Source of the DNA: JBFMHP01 sp964557295
Lineage (GTDB): Bacteria > Pseudomonadota > Gammaproteobacteria > RBG-16-57-12
DNA length: 64,000 nt
Assembly: GCA_964557295.1 (NCBI GenBank)
Contig: CAZKZP010000003.1
Location: forward strand, 62,001 to 126,000
Reading direction: 5' to 3'
This document shows, piece after piece, positions 53,260 to 62,028 of this stretch (its first letter is position 1; each line of letters opens with the position of its first letter). A model generated the notes under the pieces. The model saw only the letters and a list, made by a program, of their open reading frames with translations, was not told the origin of the DNA and did not search any database. The position numbers and the translations under genes were made by a program.

Positions 53260-53298
53260 ATATTAGGCGATACTAATATTCTTGCCGATCGAAATCAA
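53260..53298 (-). promoter_or_regulatory. Promoter with palindromic operator for the dioxygenase-exporter pair
   Basis: On the minus strand, TTGATT (53298-53293) and TAGTAT (53275-53270) are spaced by 17 bases, a plausible sigma-70 promoter with an imperfect -10. A palindrome, ATATTAG-N6-CTAATAT (53260-53279), covers the -10. AT-rich dyads like this are bound by ArsR-type repressors. BigR/SqrR-type sulfide sensors of that family control dioxygenase-TauE operons in other proteobacteria. No such regulator gene is in the window. Confidence 0.6.
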
Positions 53299-53357
53299 TC
53301 CTTGAATCCAGTCATCGAACCGGGGTTTTATAATCGAAACTCACAAGACTCCTGGGC

Positions 53358-54494
53358 ATGCACACCCTTTTACTCCGTTTGATTGCCGCGTGCGCGGTTT
53401 TTCTGCCCGCTGCCTACCCGATGATCGCCCACGCCCGGACCTTCGAGGCCGAGGGCAGCGATCTATTGATGGGCGTGGGGCCGCAGGCCATCGGCATGGG
53501 CGGCGCCGTGGTGGCCACGACGGGCGATGTGTACGCCAGTTTCTGGAATCCAGCGGGATTGCTGGAAGCGGAAACGGCGGAAGTTGCGGTCGCGCGGCAG
53601 ATCAATGCCGAGCTGCTGCCGGTCAACTTCATCGGCCTGGCGCTCAACCCTTCGCCGTTCACCCTCGGCGACTACCGTATCGCCCTGGGGCTGAGCTGGA
53701 TCCCCCGTTTGCATGTGAAGGCCGAAGGGGCGTTTGCCTCCGACGATTTCGCCAGCATCTTTCTGCGCTATGCCCTTCCCGGCCTACCCGGGGACTTCGA
53801 CGGTAAGATCGAATCCAAGACCAAGGACCAGCGGCTCGCCATCGCCGTGGGCAAGTCTCGCGATCGACACTGGAGCTTGGGCGCGAGCCTGGGGCGCATC
53901 CACTGCCGGACGGGCTTCTGCGGCATCACGGCCAACGATCCCGATAACTACACGGTCGCCTCCACGGATGCGAAGGCCTATGGCGTGAATGTCGGCGCGA
54001 AATATTTCCATGCGCCCAACCTCACCTTCGGCCTGCATCTGAAGGATCTCAACACGCGTCTCAAGGTGGACATGATCACCACCGACAAGAATGGCACGCG
54101 TCGGGAAAGGTTCGTGGCGAAATTTCCGCATGACTTGAGCGTCGGCCTCGCGTGGAAGCGCAGCGAGACGTTGGAGGCAACCCTGGTGTATCAGACCCTG
54201 TTTGGCGAGTACGGCAACTCGGAGCTGGATTTCAAGATCATCCGCGCCGGTCTGGAGATCCGCCGGCACGCGCTTGCGTACCGCCTGGGATTGATGTGGC
54301 CGCTTGTCCTGAAAAGCGACCTGACCGGCGACCTCACCGACGATCTTCCGGCCCCGTTCAGCCTCACCACCGGGCTGGGCTGGCGCGCCGGGCGCTGGTC
54401 GCTCGATGTCGCGCTCTACGCCCAGCCCGTCATGTCCTACGAACGCGGGGAACTCTATCCCGCCTGGGATGTGAGTTTGAGTTATCACTTTTGA
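53358..54494 (+). CDS. Outer-membrane beta-barrel protein (PorV/FadL-like)
   Basis: A 378-residue protein with a signal peptide (RLIAACAVFLPAAYPMIAHA). The N-terminal part reads GVGPQAIGMGGAVVATTGD and ASFWNPAGL, typical of PorV/FadL-like barrels (conserved NPAG). Alternating hydrophobic strands follow, ending with SLSYHF, whose C-terminal Phe is the outer-membrane insertion signal. Cargo or partner is unknown. It diverges from the dioxygenase operon across a 124-base space. Confidence 0.72.
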   Translation: MHTLLLRLIAACAVFLPAAYPMIAHARTFEAEGSDLLMGVGPQAIGMGGAVVATTGDVYASFWNPAGLLEAETAEVAVARQINAELLPVNFIGLALNPSPFTLGDYRIALGLSWIPRLHVKAEGAFASDDFASIFLRYALPGLPGDFDGKIESKTKDQRLAIAVGKSRDRHWSLGASLGRIHCRTGFCGITANDPDNYTVASTDAKAYGVNVGAKYFHAPNLTFGLHLKDLNTRLKVDMITTDKNGTRRERFVAKFPHDLSVGLAWKRSETLEATLVYQTLFGEYGNSELDFKIIRAGLEIRRHALAYRLGLMWPLVLKSDLTGDLTDDLPAPFSLTTGLGWRAGRWSLDVALYAQPVMSYERGELYPAWDVSLSYHF

Positions 54495-54586
54495 GAATAT
54501 ATCGCCGCAACCGGCTCATTTGTAATGGAATCTTAACCTTGGTGCAGGTATTCTGGCGGCTGGATATATATAAAGAATAACTGCAC

Positions 54587-56146
54587 ATGACGGAAGTCTT
54601 CTGGATCACGCTTGCCTACCTCTTGGGACTGATCGCCCGGCAACTCGGCCTCCCCACCCTGATCGGCTACCTCGCCGCCGGTTTTGTCTTGAGCGCCAAT
54701 GGCTTTGGCGACTCGGATGCGCTCGAACACATCGCGCACATCGGTGTCTTGCTGCTGCTGTTCGCGGTGGGTTTGAAACTGCGCCTCAAGAGCCTGCTGC
54801 GCCCGGAGGTCATCTTCGGTGGGTCGCTGCACATGCTGCTCTTCGTCCTCGCGCTCGGCGGCGTGATGGCGGTGAGTTTCGCCATGCAAAACCACAGCGC
54901 GTTCCTGCTGGCCGCCGCCCTCTCCTTCTCCAGCACCGTCGTCGCCGCCAAGGTCCTGGAGAGCAAAAAGGAACTGCGCGCCTTTCACGGCCGCCTCGCC
55001 ATCGGCATTCTGATCATCCAGGATCTGGTCGCCGTGGGGCTGTTGAGCGCCATCGGCAATGACGCCCCCTCGCTGTGGGCGCTCCTGCTGCTGGGGCTGC
55101 CCCTGCTCAGACCGCTGCTGTACCGCCTGCTGGACATCACCGGCCACGGCGAGTTGCAGATCCTCTACGGCTTGTTGCTGGCCTTGGTGATCGGCGGCGC
55201 GGGGTTTCAATTCGTCGGTTTGAGCGGCGAACTCGGGGCGTTGCTGCTCGGGGCGATGCTCGCCGACCATCGCCGTTCCTCGGAACTGGCCAATTCCATC
55301 TGGGGCCTCAAGGAAGTGCTGCTGATCGGATTCTTTCTCCAGATCGGCATGGCGGGGGCGCCAACAGTGGAAGCCGTCGGCATCGCCGCGCTGTTGTGCC
55401 TGCTGATCCCGCTGAAGGCCATGCTGTTTTTCTTCATCGTGCTGCGCTTCGGCCTGCGGGCGCGCAGCGCGTTTCTCGCCAGCCTGAGCCTCGCCACTTA
55501 CAGCGAATTCGGCCTGATCGTGGTGCAGCTCGGCGTGAAGGACGGCATCTTCGATGAGTCATGGCTGACCATCACCGCCATCACGGTGGCGTTGTCATTC
55601 CTGCTCGCCGCGCCGTTCAACCGCATCTCGCATGAGCTCTATGAGCGATACGCCGCCTTCCTCAAGCGGTTCGAGTCCGACCGGCGCCACCCCGACGACG
55701 AACCGATCAATCTCGGCAGCTCGCACATCCTGATCATGGGGATGGGACGGCTTGGCACCGGCGCCTATGATTTTCTCACCCGGCGCAGCCAGCGCGTCGT
55801 CGGACTCGATTCCGACCTCGGCAAGGTGGAGGCGCATCTGCGCGACGGCCGCCGCGTGCTCTACGCCGACGCCGAAGACCCCGGCTTGTGGGAAAACGTC
55901 CACCTCGACGGTATCCACGCCATCATATTGGCGCTGCCGGATTTCGAGGCCAATGTCATGGCGGTGAACCTATTGCGCAAGCGCGGCTACAAAGGCCACA
56001 TCACCGCCACCGCCACCTTCCCGGATCGCATCGCCGCCATCACCAAGGCCGGCGCGGATAGTGCCTATAATTATTACTCCGATGCCGGCGTCGGCTTGGC
56101 GGAACGGGTTTGGGAAGCGCTGAATTCGCCTACAAAGAGAGGTTAG
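54587..56146 (+). CDS. CPA2 cation:proton antiporter with RCK domain
   Basis: A 519-residue protein. About 12 membrane helices carry the CPA2/KefB-type patterns (GLPTLIGYLAAGFVLSANGF, LLLFAVGLKLRLKSLL, LSFSSTVVAAKVLE). After about residue 375 a cytoplasmic TrkA-N/RCK Rossmann domain follows (ILIMGMGRLGTGAYDFL; YADAEDPGLWE), likely binding NAD(H). It should exchange K+ or Na+ for protons under nucleotide control. The TrkA-C part is missing, as in some family members. No partner gene is adjacent. Confidence 0.86.
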   Translation: MTEVFWITLAYLLGLIARQLGLPTLIGYLAAGFVLSANGFGDSDALEHIAHIGVLLLLFAVGLKLRLKSLLRPEVIFGGSLHMLLFVLALGGVMAVSFAMQNHSAFLLAAALSFSSTVVAAKVLESKKELRAFHGRLAIGILIIQDLVAVGLLSAIGNDAPSLWALLLLGLPLLRPLLYRLLDITGHGELQILYGLLLALVIGGAGFQFVGLSGELGALLLGAMLADHRRSSELANSIWGLKEVLLIGFFLQIGMAGAPTVEAVGIAALLCLLIPLKAMLFFFIVLRFGLRARSAFLASLSLATYSEFGLIVVQLGVKDGIFDESWLTITAITVALSFLLAAPFNRISHELYERYAAFLKRFESDRRHPDDEPINLGSSHILIMGMGRLGTGAYDFLTRRSQRVVGLDSDLGKVEAHLRDGRRVLYADAEDPGLWENVHLDGIHAIILALPDFEANVMAVNLLRKRGYKGHITATATFPDRIAAITKAGADSAYNYYSDAGVGLAERVWEALNSPTKRG

Positions 56147-56253
56147 AAGCAGGGAGCGGATTTCAGACTTTGTCATCCAATCCGCTAACCTAATCGACCG
56201 TGACATCGCAGCAGGATTTGTCTTTGAATTTTCAAATGGCGGGAGGATAACTC

Positions 56254-57045
56254 GTGAAAAAAATCATCGTCGTACTTATTGGTATCGCCGCTGTGGCCGG
56301 CGGCGTCCTCTATGTCCAGTATCAGAAACACGCGCAACAGACGCAGGAGGCGATCACGGAATCGGTCAGCCCGGAACCCACCGCGTCCGCTGAGCCACGC
56401 TACCCGCTTCCGTCGCTCGAATCCGCCTCGACCGAATCCGGGCAGCCCGCCGCTAAGCCGCTGCCCGCCCTCGGCGAAAGCGATGGACCGTTCCTCGAGG
56501 AGCTGGCCGCGCTGGCCCCCGCGCAGCCGATCAAGCCATTGGCCATTACGCCGGACTTCATCCGCCGGGCGACCGCGATCATCGACAACCTCACCCAGGA
56601 CAAGCTCCCGTTGCGGCTGATGCCGGTCAAAGGTCCGAGTGGGGAATTGGTGACCACTCAGCAATCCGAGGAAGTCTACCTCCTCGACAGCGCCAATTAC
56701 GCCCGCTATGAGAAATACGTGAACCTGCTCGGGGCCCTCGATTCCAAGCAACTAGCCAGTTTGTATGTCCGCTACTATCCATTATTCCAACAGGCCTACC
56801 GGGAACTCGGCTATCCCAGCGGCCATTTGAATGACCAGCTGATCGGCGTAATGGATCATCTGCTGGCCACCCCTGAATCGCAAGAGCCGGTCAAATTGAT
56901 CCGGCCCTCGGTGTATTACAAATATGCCGACCCTAAGCTCGAATCACTCTCCGCCGGACAGAAGCTGCTCATCCGCATGGGGAACGGGAATGCGACCAGA
57001 GTCAAAGACAAATTGCGCCAGTTGCGCATAGAGCTGACCCGTTAG
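56254..57045 (+). CDS. DUF3014 family membrane-anchored protein
   Basis: A 263-residue protein with one N-terminal helix (KIIVVLIGIAAVAGGVLYVQY), a Pro/Ala/Ser-rich linker, and a C-terminal DUF3014-like domain (IRRATAIIDNLTQDKLPLRLMPV, SANYARYEKYVNLLGALD, LYVRYYPLFQQAYRELGYPS). Function is unknown. GTG 56254 has GGGAGGAT upstream at good spacing. A strong bidirectional terminator follows 14 bases after the stop. Confidence 0.72.
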   Translation: MKKIIVVLIGIAAVAGGVLYVQYQKHAQQTQEAITESVSPEPTASAEPRYPLPSLESASTESGQPAAKPLPALGESDGPFLEELAALAPAQPIKPLAITPDFIRRATAIIDNLTQDKLPLRLMPVKGPSGELVTTQQSEEVYLLDSANYARYEKYVNLLGALDSKQLASLYVRYYPLFQQAYRELGYPSGHLNDQLIGVMDHLLATPESQEPVKLIRPSVYYKYADPKLESLSAGQKLLIRMGNGNATRVKDKLRQLRIELTR

Positions 57046-57051
57046 CGCACG

Positions 57052-57092
57052 AAAAAAAGGGGGGATGCCCGTCCTGCGGCATCCCCCCTGTT
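57052..57092. terminator. Bidirectional rho-independent terminator
   Basis: GGGGGGATGCC (57059-57069) pairs perfectly with GGCATCCCCCC (57078-57088) around an 8-base loop. TGTTTT follows on the plus strand and seven As precede it, giving a T-run on the minus strand. It ends both the DUF3014 gene and the facing DUF2934 gene. Confidence 0.92.
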
Positions 57093-57106
57093 TTCAGCAG
57101 ATCCTC

Positions 57107-57337
57107 TTAATGCAGCTTTGCCTTGGAAATCATGGCATTGATCTGTGCCTCCGCTTGATACCAGTCGTCTTCTGGACTTCCTCTCAAAAAACCGCGATTG
57201 ATGGCATTGAAATAGGCCGCTTCAGCAATCATGCGTTGGCGATCATCTTCAGAGATATTGCTCAAGTCGATGACGCCCATTTCCAAAGGGGGATTTTTTG
57301 AAGACCTGACTTTTGACTGCGTTTGTTTGGTAGCCAT
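57107..57337 (-). CDS. DUF2934 family small protein
   Basis: A 76-residue protein. The C-terminal half (RQRMIAEAAYFNAINRGFL, SPEDDWYQAEAQINAMI) is the DUF2934 motif, found in small proteins of many proteobacteria, with unknown function. ATG 57337 has GGGAG 6 bases upstream, so longer frames upstream are unlikely. Confidence 0.8.
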   Translation of the reverse strand: MATKQTQSKVRSSKNPPLEMGVIDLSNISEDDRQRMIAEAAYFNAINRGFLRGSPEDDWYQAEAQINAMISKAKLH

Positions 57338-57506
57338 AATAACTCCCTGACATACATGTGTGTGACTGATTAGAGCAGGTAAGTATGGTTCAAGACCTAC
57401 CGCTGTCAAGCAATTAGAATCTGTCTTATCCAGCCGCATCGCCTTCCTTGCTTTTGCTGCTGCGCAGCGGTGCCGGATCCGCCGTCAAATCTCCTGTATG
57501 ACGGCT

Positions 57507-58487
57507 TCATTTAGGCAAATTCAGAATGCTTGTCTTGCGATATTCATCACTCGGAAAAACCCGCCCGGTCAGCATGGTCGCGAAGATGTGCTCGAAGACC
57601 ACGCCGGGTTCACCCTGTTTCTTTCCGGAACGAAAATAGGAATGCCCCTTGGGCGAATCATAGACCGTATTGACCTCATCGCAATCGATGGCGAACACAT
57701 TCTTCGGCGTCAGCTCCATGTCTTCCGGCCCGGTATGCCCCAAGCGGCGCGAGGCCTCGGCGTTTTTGAGATTGGCCACCTTGCTTGCACGCAACGCCAA
57801 ATCATCGGAGGCGTAATACACCACCACATTGCGTGAGGCATGACAGATCGATTCCCCCGCATTTCCTTTGTGCAGCGATTCATTCAGGACATCGGCCGCA
57901 ATCATGAAGGTGTTGCGGAAGATCAGCGGCAGCCCGGCGGGCTGATCATACTTCCGCCAATTACTGATGGTTTCGCGCAGCACACGATTGCCCATGGAAT
58001 GCGCCAGAATATTGATGCGCTTCAGACACGGATCGTCCTCGGGATTGTATTCGGATGAACCTCTCCACTCCATGAACTTTTGCAGCATCCGCGCCAGGGC
58101 AAAGGCGCTTTGATCCGCCGCCTTCTGGTCGTCCCAATAATCCTTCACGAGTCCGAGATCGTTATCGCACGGCCAGATCACGGGAATGATCAGCGCCTCC
58201 CCGGCCTTCTTCTTGTTGCACAGCGATTGAAACTCGCCGGCGTCCTCGAAGACATTCTCCGGAAGATTGGAGAAACCGTGGAGGTAAAGCACGATCTGGC
58301 GATATTTCGCGTTTTTGATTTCCGTCAGCAACGCCTTGCTGCCGATTTCCTCATAAACATTTTTCTTGATTCTGCGGCAACAAAAAAACGCACGGTTCGA
58401 CGAATTGTTTCCGAGATCGAATTGAAAGTCTTTGTTGAGCTCCGGCTCGGTGTTCTTCGTAGGCATTCTGCAAGTGATAAACAGCAT
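57507..58487 (-). CDS. DUF900-like alpha/beta hydrolase
   Basis: A 326-residue protein with an alpha/beta-hydrolase fold: LYLHGFSNLPENV (oxyanion side), the nucleophile elbow ILAHSMGNRVLRE with Ser about residue 170, a possible acid near IIDCDEVNTVYD-like FAIDCDEVN, and His in GHSYFRSG. It has no signal peptide. The closest known group is the DUF900 type of lipase/esterase-like proteins of unknown role. AGGAG lies 5 bases before ATG 58487. It lies 48 bases after the chitosanase-like gene on the same strand. Confidence 0.72.
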   Translation of the reverse strand: MLFITCRMPTKNTEPELNKDFQFDLGNNSSNRAFFCCRRIKKNVYEEIGSKALLTEIKNAKYRQIVLYLHGFSNLPENVFEDAGEFQSLCNKKKAGEALIIPVIWPCDNDLGLVKDYWDDQKAADQSAFALARMLQKFMEWRGSSEYNPEDDPCLKRINILAHSMGNRVLRETISNWRKYDQPAGLPLIFRNTFMIAADVLNESLHKGNAGESICHASRNVVVYYASDDLALRASKVANLKNAEASRRLGHTGPEDMELTPKNVFAIDCDEVNTVYDSPKGHSYFRSGKKQGEPGVVFEHIFATMLTGRVFPSDEYRKTSILNLPK

Positions 58488-58535
58488 GGCGACTCCTCGT
58501 TCTTGTTCGATAATTGTTCTTCAACTATTTAGTCA

Positions 58536-59468
58536 TTACGCCAGCAATTGCGCGATCAGCGCGGCATCGGCCACGCCGGTGGCGGGAAGCCCGCGCGAGG
58601 CCTGATATTCCTTGAGATGGCGGAAGGTGGTCTGACCAAGGATGCCGTCGGCCTTCACATCCACGCCGAGATCCGAGAGACCGAGCTGTATCAGGCGCAC
58701 ATCCAAGCCACGTTGCAGCGGGCTTTGCAGCGTGAGCGCGCGGGAACCCGGTTGCGGGCCCTCGTAACAGCCGGGCGGCGTGGCCGAGAGCGTAGCGAGC
58801 GAGATCTCCTTGCCGCGCACCACCAGCGGCAGCTCCAAGCCCCAATACCCTTGTTCGATGAGACGCATGAAGGCATCCATCCGGTACGCGGTTGCCCGCA
58901 GATCCGCGCGGCGATTGGTGGCCAGCCACTCGCGGCGTATGCGCACATAGGCCTGCACCCACCGCTTCTCGCCGAGCGTGGCCACATCACCCGCCCCGGC
59001 ATTGGTTCGATCGCGCATAGTCTTCCATGAGCCGTGCACATGGCCATCGTAGACCACGGCCACGCCGAGTGCGCTGCTGATGCCATCGCGCTCGGCGGCG
59101 CGCGCCGCGGCCTGCCAGTACACCTCATCGAAAAAGGCATCCTGGGTATCGCGCATCACCGGATCATCCGCGGTGGCGCGCAGCAGATTATGGAGCTTGA
59201 GATCATGGTCCAGTGAGATGTCGCGCGCCTTGAACCGCGCCAGATAGGGCTCCAGCCGCGCGCCGAAGCGCGCCCCGGCATTGCTGCAATAGCGCCGCAT
59301 CAATTCATGCAGATTGCCGGAGCCCAGCGTGGTCTGGGAGCGGCCGAAGGTGAGATGCCCGGTGTCTCCGGTGATCACGGTGACCTTGCCGTAATCGCCC
59401 AGCACCTCGCTGGTTTCGAAGATGTTGAGAATGCCCTGCGCCGTTTTCTTTTGTGTTGTCGTCAACAT
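58536..59468 (-). CDS. GH46 chitosanase-like protein with peptidoglycan-binding domain
   Basis: A 310-residue protein. The N-terminal part looks like the GH46/lysozyme-like chitosanase fold. E18 in IFETSEVLGDYG and D35 in ITGDTGHLTFGR are spaced as the catalytic pair of known GH46 enzymes. The last 60 residues are a PG_binding_1 repeat (LQRGLDVRLIQLGLSDLG, DGILGQTTFRHLKEYQ). It could cleave chitosan or cell-wall glycan. No signal peptide is visible, which is odd for such an enzyme. The start ATG 59468 is somewhat uncertain. Confidence 0.7.
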   Translation of the reverse strand: MLTTTQKKTAQGILNIFETSEVLGDYGKVTVITGDTGHLTFGRSQTTLGSGNLHELMRRYCSNAGARFGARLEPYLARFKARDISLDHDLKLHNLLRATADDPVMRDTQDAFFDEVYWQAAARAAERDGISSALGVAVVYDGHVHGSWKTMRDRTNAGAGDVATLGEKRWVQAYVRIRREWLATNRRADLRATAYRMDAFMRLIEQGYWGLELPLVVRGKEISLATLSATPPGCYEGPQPGSRALTLQSPLQRGLDVRLIQLGLSDLGVDVKADGILGQTTFRHLKEYQASRGLPATGVADAALIAQLLA

Positions 59469-59541
59469 AGTAATCACCGCGATGTTTATTGTTTGTGTTG
59501 TTTTTCAGCACGCTGGTAGAAACGCCAAGTGAAGCGCGCCG

Positions 59542-60075
59542 TCAGCGTCCCTGTGTAATAAGCGTAGTCACCGCCTCGCCATAGTCCCCCCCGGACGCGG
59601 CGGCGGTCTTGCGCAGACGCGTAACGATCGCATCGAGCGTGTCGGACAGCCGCAGCGTCCCATCGGCCAGGGTCTTGCCGGGCAACGCGGGCAAGGCCTG
59701 GCTCGCGGCAAACACATGGATGTGCTCTTCGCCGAAGGGCGCGGTGATGGTGAAGGCATAGGGCGCCTGCGCCGAGGGGATGGCGGCAAACAGTCCCGCC
59801 GACATCCGAGGATTTCCGGCCTTGGGATTGGGCAGCAGCTGAATCAGATTGCCGGCGGCATCCTGATAGATGATCACGAGATAGGCGTCCCGGTCCAGGC
59901 TCACCAGCAGCGAGACGGTATCACCGGCGCGGAAGATCTGCCGATCGCCCAGATGCGTGGTGATCGCCACATCGATCTTTCCGGCGGCCTGGGCATATGC
60001 GGCAAGAAACCAAACGAGTGCCGAGAATGCGGAAGCATACAACAGGCTGCCACGGCGGATTCTTCCTCTGATCAT
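59542..60075 (-). CDS. DUF4384 family exported protein
   Basis: A 177-residue protein with a signal peptide (LLYASAFSALVWFLAAYAQA). The body has the DUF4384 pattern: RAGDTVSLLVSLDRDAYLVI followed by DAAGNLIQLLPNP. DUF4384 is often found fused to or next to caspase-like domains in bacteria, which agrees with the caspase gene nearby. Role is unknown; binding of an envelope ligand is only a guess. Confidence 0.72.
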   Translation of the reverse strand: MIRGRIRRGSLLYASAFSALVWFLAAYAQAAGKIDVAITTHLGDRQIFRAGDTVSLLVSLDRDAYLVIIYQDAAGNLIQLLPNPKAGNPRMSAGLFAAIPSAQAPYAFTITAPFGEEHIHVFAASQALPALPGKTLADGTLRLSDTLDAIVTRLRKTAAASGGDYGEAVTTLITQGR

Positions 60076-60148
60076 GACAAATCGCTTTGAAAGAAGGTCA
60101 AAGCGCTATCATACCGTCGATCGTGTCCTTTGTTAACGGTGTGTGTCC

Positions 60149-60200
60149 CTGTAGGAGCAAGCTTTAGTTTGCGATAGCGCGCTGCGGCTCGTTCCTACAG
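60149..60200. repeat. REP-like dispersed repeat, copy 2
   Basis: CTGTAGGA and TCCTACAG bracket a core with GCAAGCTTTAGTTTGCGAT, shared with the copy at 40420. It lies between the DUF4384 gene and the barrel gene. Confidence 0.85.
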
Positions 60201-60220
60201 AGAGATTTCAAGGCTTGGCA

Positions 60221-60931
60221 TCAAAACGTTAAATTCGCCCCAAAGGCCAGCGCGCCGATGTGCTGTTCTTGTTTCAAGCCAGAGTCGTACTCGTCTCGCT
60301 GGCCTTGGCTTCTGATGCTGGCGCTGAGATTGAGCCTCTGACTTGGCGTGAACGACAACCCAAACTCCAAGGCGCTGCGTCCGGTGTCGCCGATATTGTC
60401 ATCCGCCACGCGGATGCGCATCGGTACCACACCGAAGGAACCGAACAGCGTCCATTGATCGGTCAGGCGATGATAGCCGCTGATCCCGTAGCCGATGCCG
60501 CCATAGGTGACCTTCTCGTAATCGTCGCCTTCATTCGAGACGCTCTTGAGATCCAGGAACAGCGAGACCTGCGGCCAGAAGTAATAACCGAAGATCAGGT
60601 CGGCCTCGCCATGCTTGATGGTGGTGGGTGTGGGTGTCGCACCATTGACCGGATGCGTCGGGGCGCGATCGGTGAATTCGAAATCGCCGCCGGTAAACGA
60701 CAGGCCGCTGTAGAACGCCCCCTTCTGCATCTTGAGCGATACGCCGAGCTGGCCGCCCTCGGCCTCCGCCTTCTGACCGGTGGCCTTATTCTCCGTGGTC
60801 CAGGTCGAGCCGTGCAGCTTCGCCCCGATCGACCACTGGGCGGGAGTGCCGGCACTGGCGGCCCCACACCCCGCCAGCAACATCAATCCAAAATAAAACG
60901 TGTTCGTATTTTTCTGTTTCAGCAGAGACAT
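60221..60931 (-). CDS. Small outer-membrane beta-barrel protein
   Basis: A 236-residue protein with an N-terminal signal (FYFGLMLLAGCGAASA). The cut is either lipoprotein-like at LAGC or type I after ASA. The body alternates short beta strands (LGVSLKMQKGAFYSGLSF, ADLIFGYYFWPQVSLFLDLK) and ends in LAFGANLTF, with the C-terminal Phe of outer-membrane barrels. AGGTGG lies just before ATG 60931. It follows the caspase gene by 44 bases on the same strand, so it may belong to that unit. Confidence 0.65.
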   Translation of the reverse strand: MSLLKQKNTNTFYFGLMLLAGCGAASAGTPAQWSIGAKLHGSTWTTENKATGQKAEAEGGQLGVSLKMQKGAFYSGLSFTGGDFEFTDRAPTHPVNGATPTPTTIKHGEADLIFGYYFWPQVSLFLDLKSVSNEGDDYEKVTYGGIGYGISGYHRLTDQWTLFGSFGVVPMRIRVADDNIGDTGRSALEFGLSFTPSQRLNLSASIRSQGQRDEYDSGLKQEQHIGALAFGANLTF

Positions 60932-60975
60932 TTTTACCACCTGTTACTTGTTTGCGACATCACCCCGCAACCGCC

Positions 60976-62028
60976 TCACAGCGACGGCAGCGGCACCACG
61001 GAATGTTTTTTACCAGTCCCCTGTCCCTTGTTTGATTCGACAGCCGCAGGCGCAGGGGCCGCGGCGTTTTCGGCGGCCGCATTGCGCGGAACGATATCGA
61101 CCTGCACCTTGACCTTGTTCGGGTCGATGCCTTCCACGGCCACATTCACCTTGAGAAAGATGAACTCACCCATCTCATCGCCGGCACCCTGCAACACGCC
61201 GCTCGCCGGAACCTGGTCGACATTGCTCGCCACCACGCGCTCGACATTGCCGGCCAACTCACTGGCGATCAGCATCGGCTTGTCATTGTGTTTGAGCTCG
61301 TTGAGCAGAAAATATGTGAACGGTGAATGCCCCGAGCCCTTGTAATCGTCATCCACATATTCGACACCGCCGGCGGTCATCACCTGCACACTCTTTTTGT
61401 TTGCGACCTTCTCGTAGTAGCGCGCGGAATCCTCTTGCGCTGGCACACCGCGCAGGCCGTCGCGCAACAGGCTGCCGCTGAAGCAGGAATCGGAGATCAG
61501 CAGGGTGTGTTGCGCGCGCTCCGAGATGATGCCGATCTCATCGCGGATGGTTGAATTGCGCAGGAGCGTGGTTTGATCGGTACCTTCGGCGTCCACTGGA
61601 ACCCAATAGCCCTTTTGCGTGGCCTCGTCGTGAAAACCGTGCCCGGCATAGTAGATCAGCACGCTGTCGTTGGACTGCACGCGTTTACCCAGATCGTTGA
61701 GCGCATGCAGGATCTCGCGCCGGGTGGAATTCTCATACACCGCCACATCGGTGAAGCCGTACTGGGTTTCCAGCACCTGCGCGATGGCACGCGCGTCGGA
61801 GACGGCCGTCTTCAGGTTCGGCCAATACTTCGCCGGATCGAAATAGGTGTTGTTGCCGATGATCACGGCACGATAAACGCCTTGGCTAAACGGGGTCGCC
61901 GGCGCGCGTTCCACCGCAGTGATGCTGATGCCCGCCAGCAGTGTCTGTGACGCCAGCAGCAGCACCAGCGACACGAACACACGCACTTTTTTCACTGAAC
62001 CTGATGTCTCGTATTTTTTATCAATCAT
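60976..62028 (-). CDS. Caspase-fold (metacaspase-like) protease
   Basis: A 350-residue protein. An N-terminal helix or signal (VRVFVSLVLLLASQTLLAG) is followed by a caspase p20-like domain. H130 in YYAGHGFHDEA and C182 in ISDSCFSGSLL form the catalytic dyad. The early strand is RAVIIGNNTYFDPAKYW. A beta-rich tail (about 280-330) ends in Ala/Pro-rich sequence. Such bacterial caspases cleave after Arg/Lys or Asp; the target is unknown. It is likely exported or membrane-bound. ATG 62028 overlaps the anti-sigma gene by 8 bases, so production is coupled. Confidence 0.88.
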   Translation of the reverse strand: MIDKKYETSGSVKKVRVFVSLVLLLASQTLLAGISITAVERAPATPFSQGVYRAVIIGNNTYFDPAKYWPNLKTAVSDARAIAQVLETQYGFTDVAVYENSTRREILHALNDLGKRVQSNDSVLIYYAGHGFHDEATQKGYWVPVDAEGTDQTTLLRNSTIRDEIGIISERAQHTLLISDSCFSGSLLRDGLRGVPAQEDSARYYEKVANKKSVQVMTAGGVEYVDDDYKGSGHSPFTYFLLNELKHNDKPMLIASELAGNVERVVASNVDQVPASGVLQGAGDEMGEFIFLKVNVAVEGIDPNKVKVQVDIVPRNAAAENAAAPAPAAVESNKGQGTGKKHSVVPLPSL

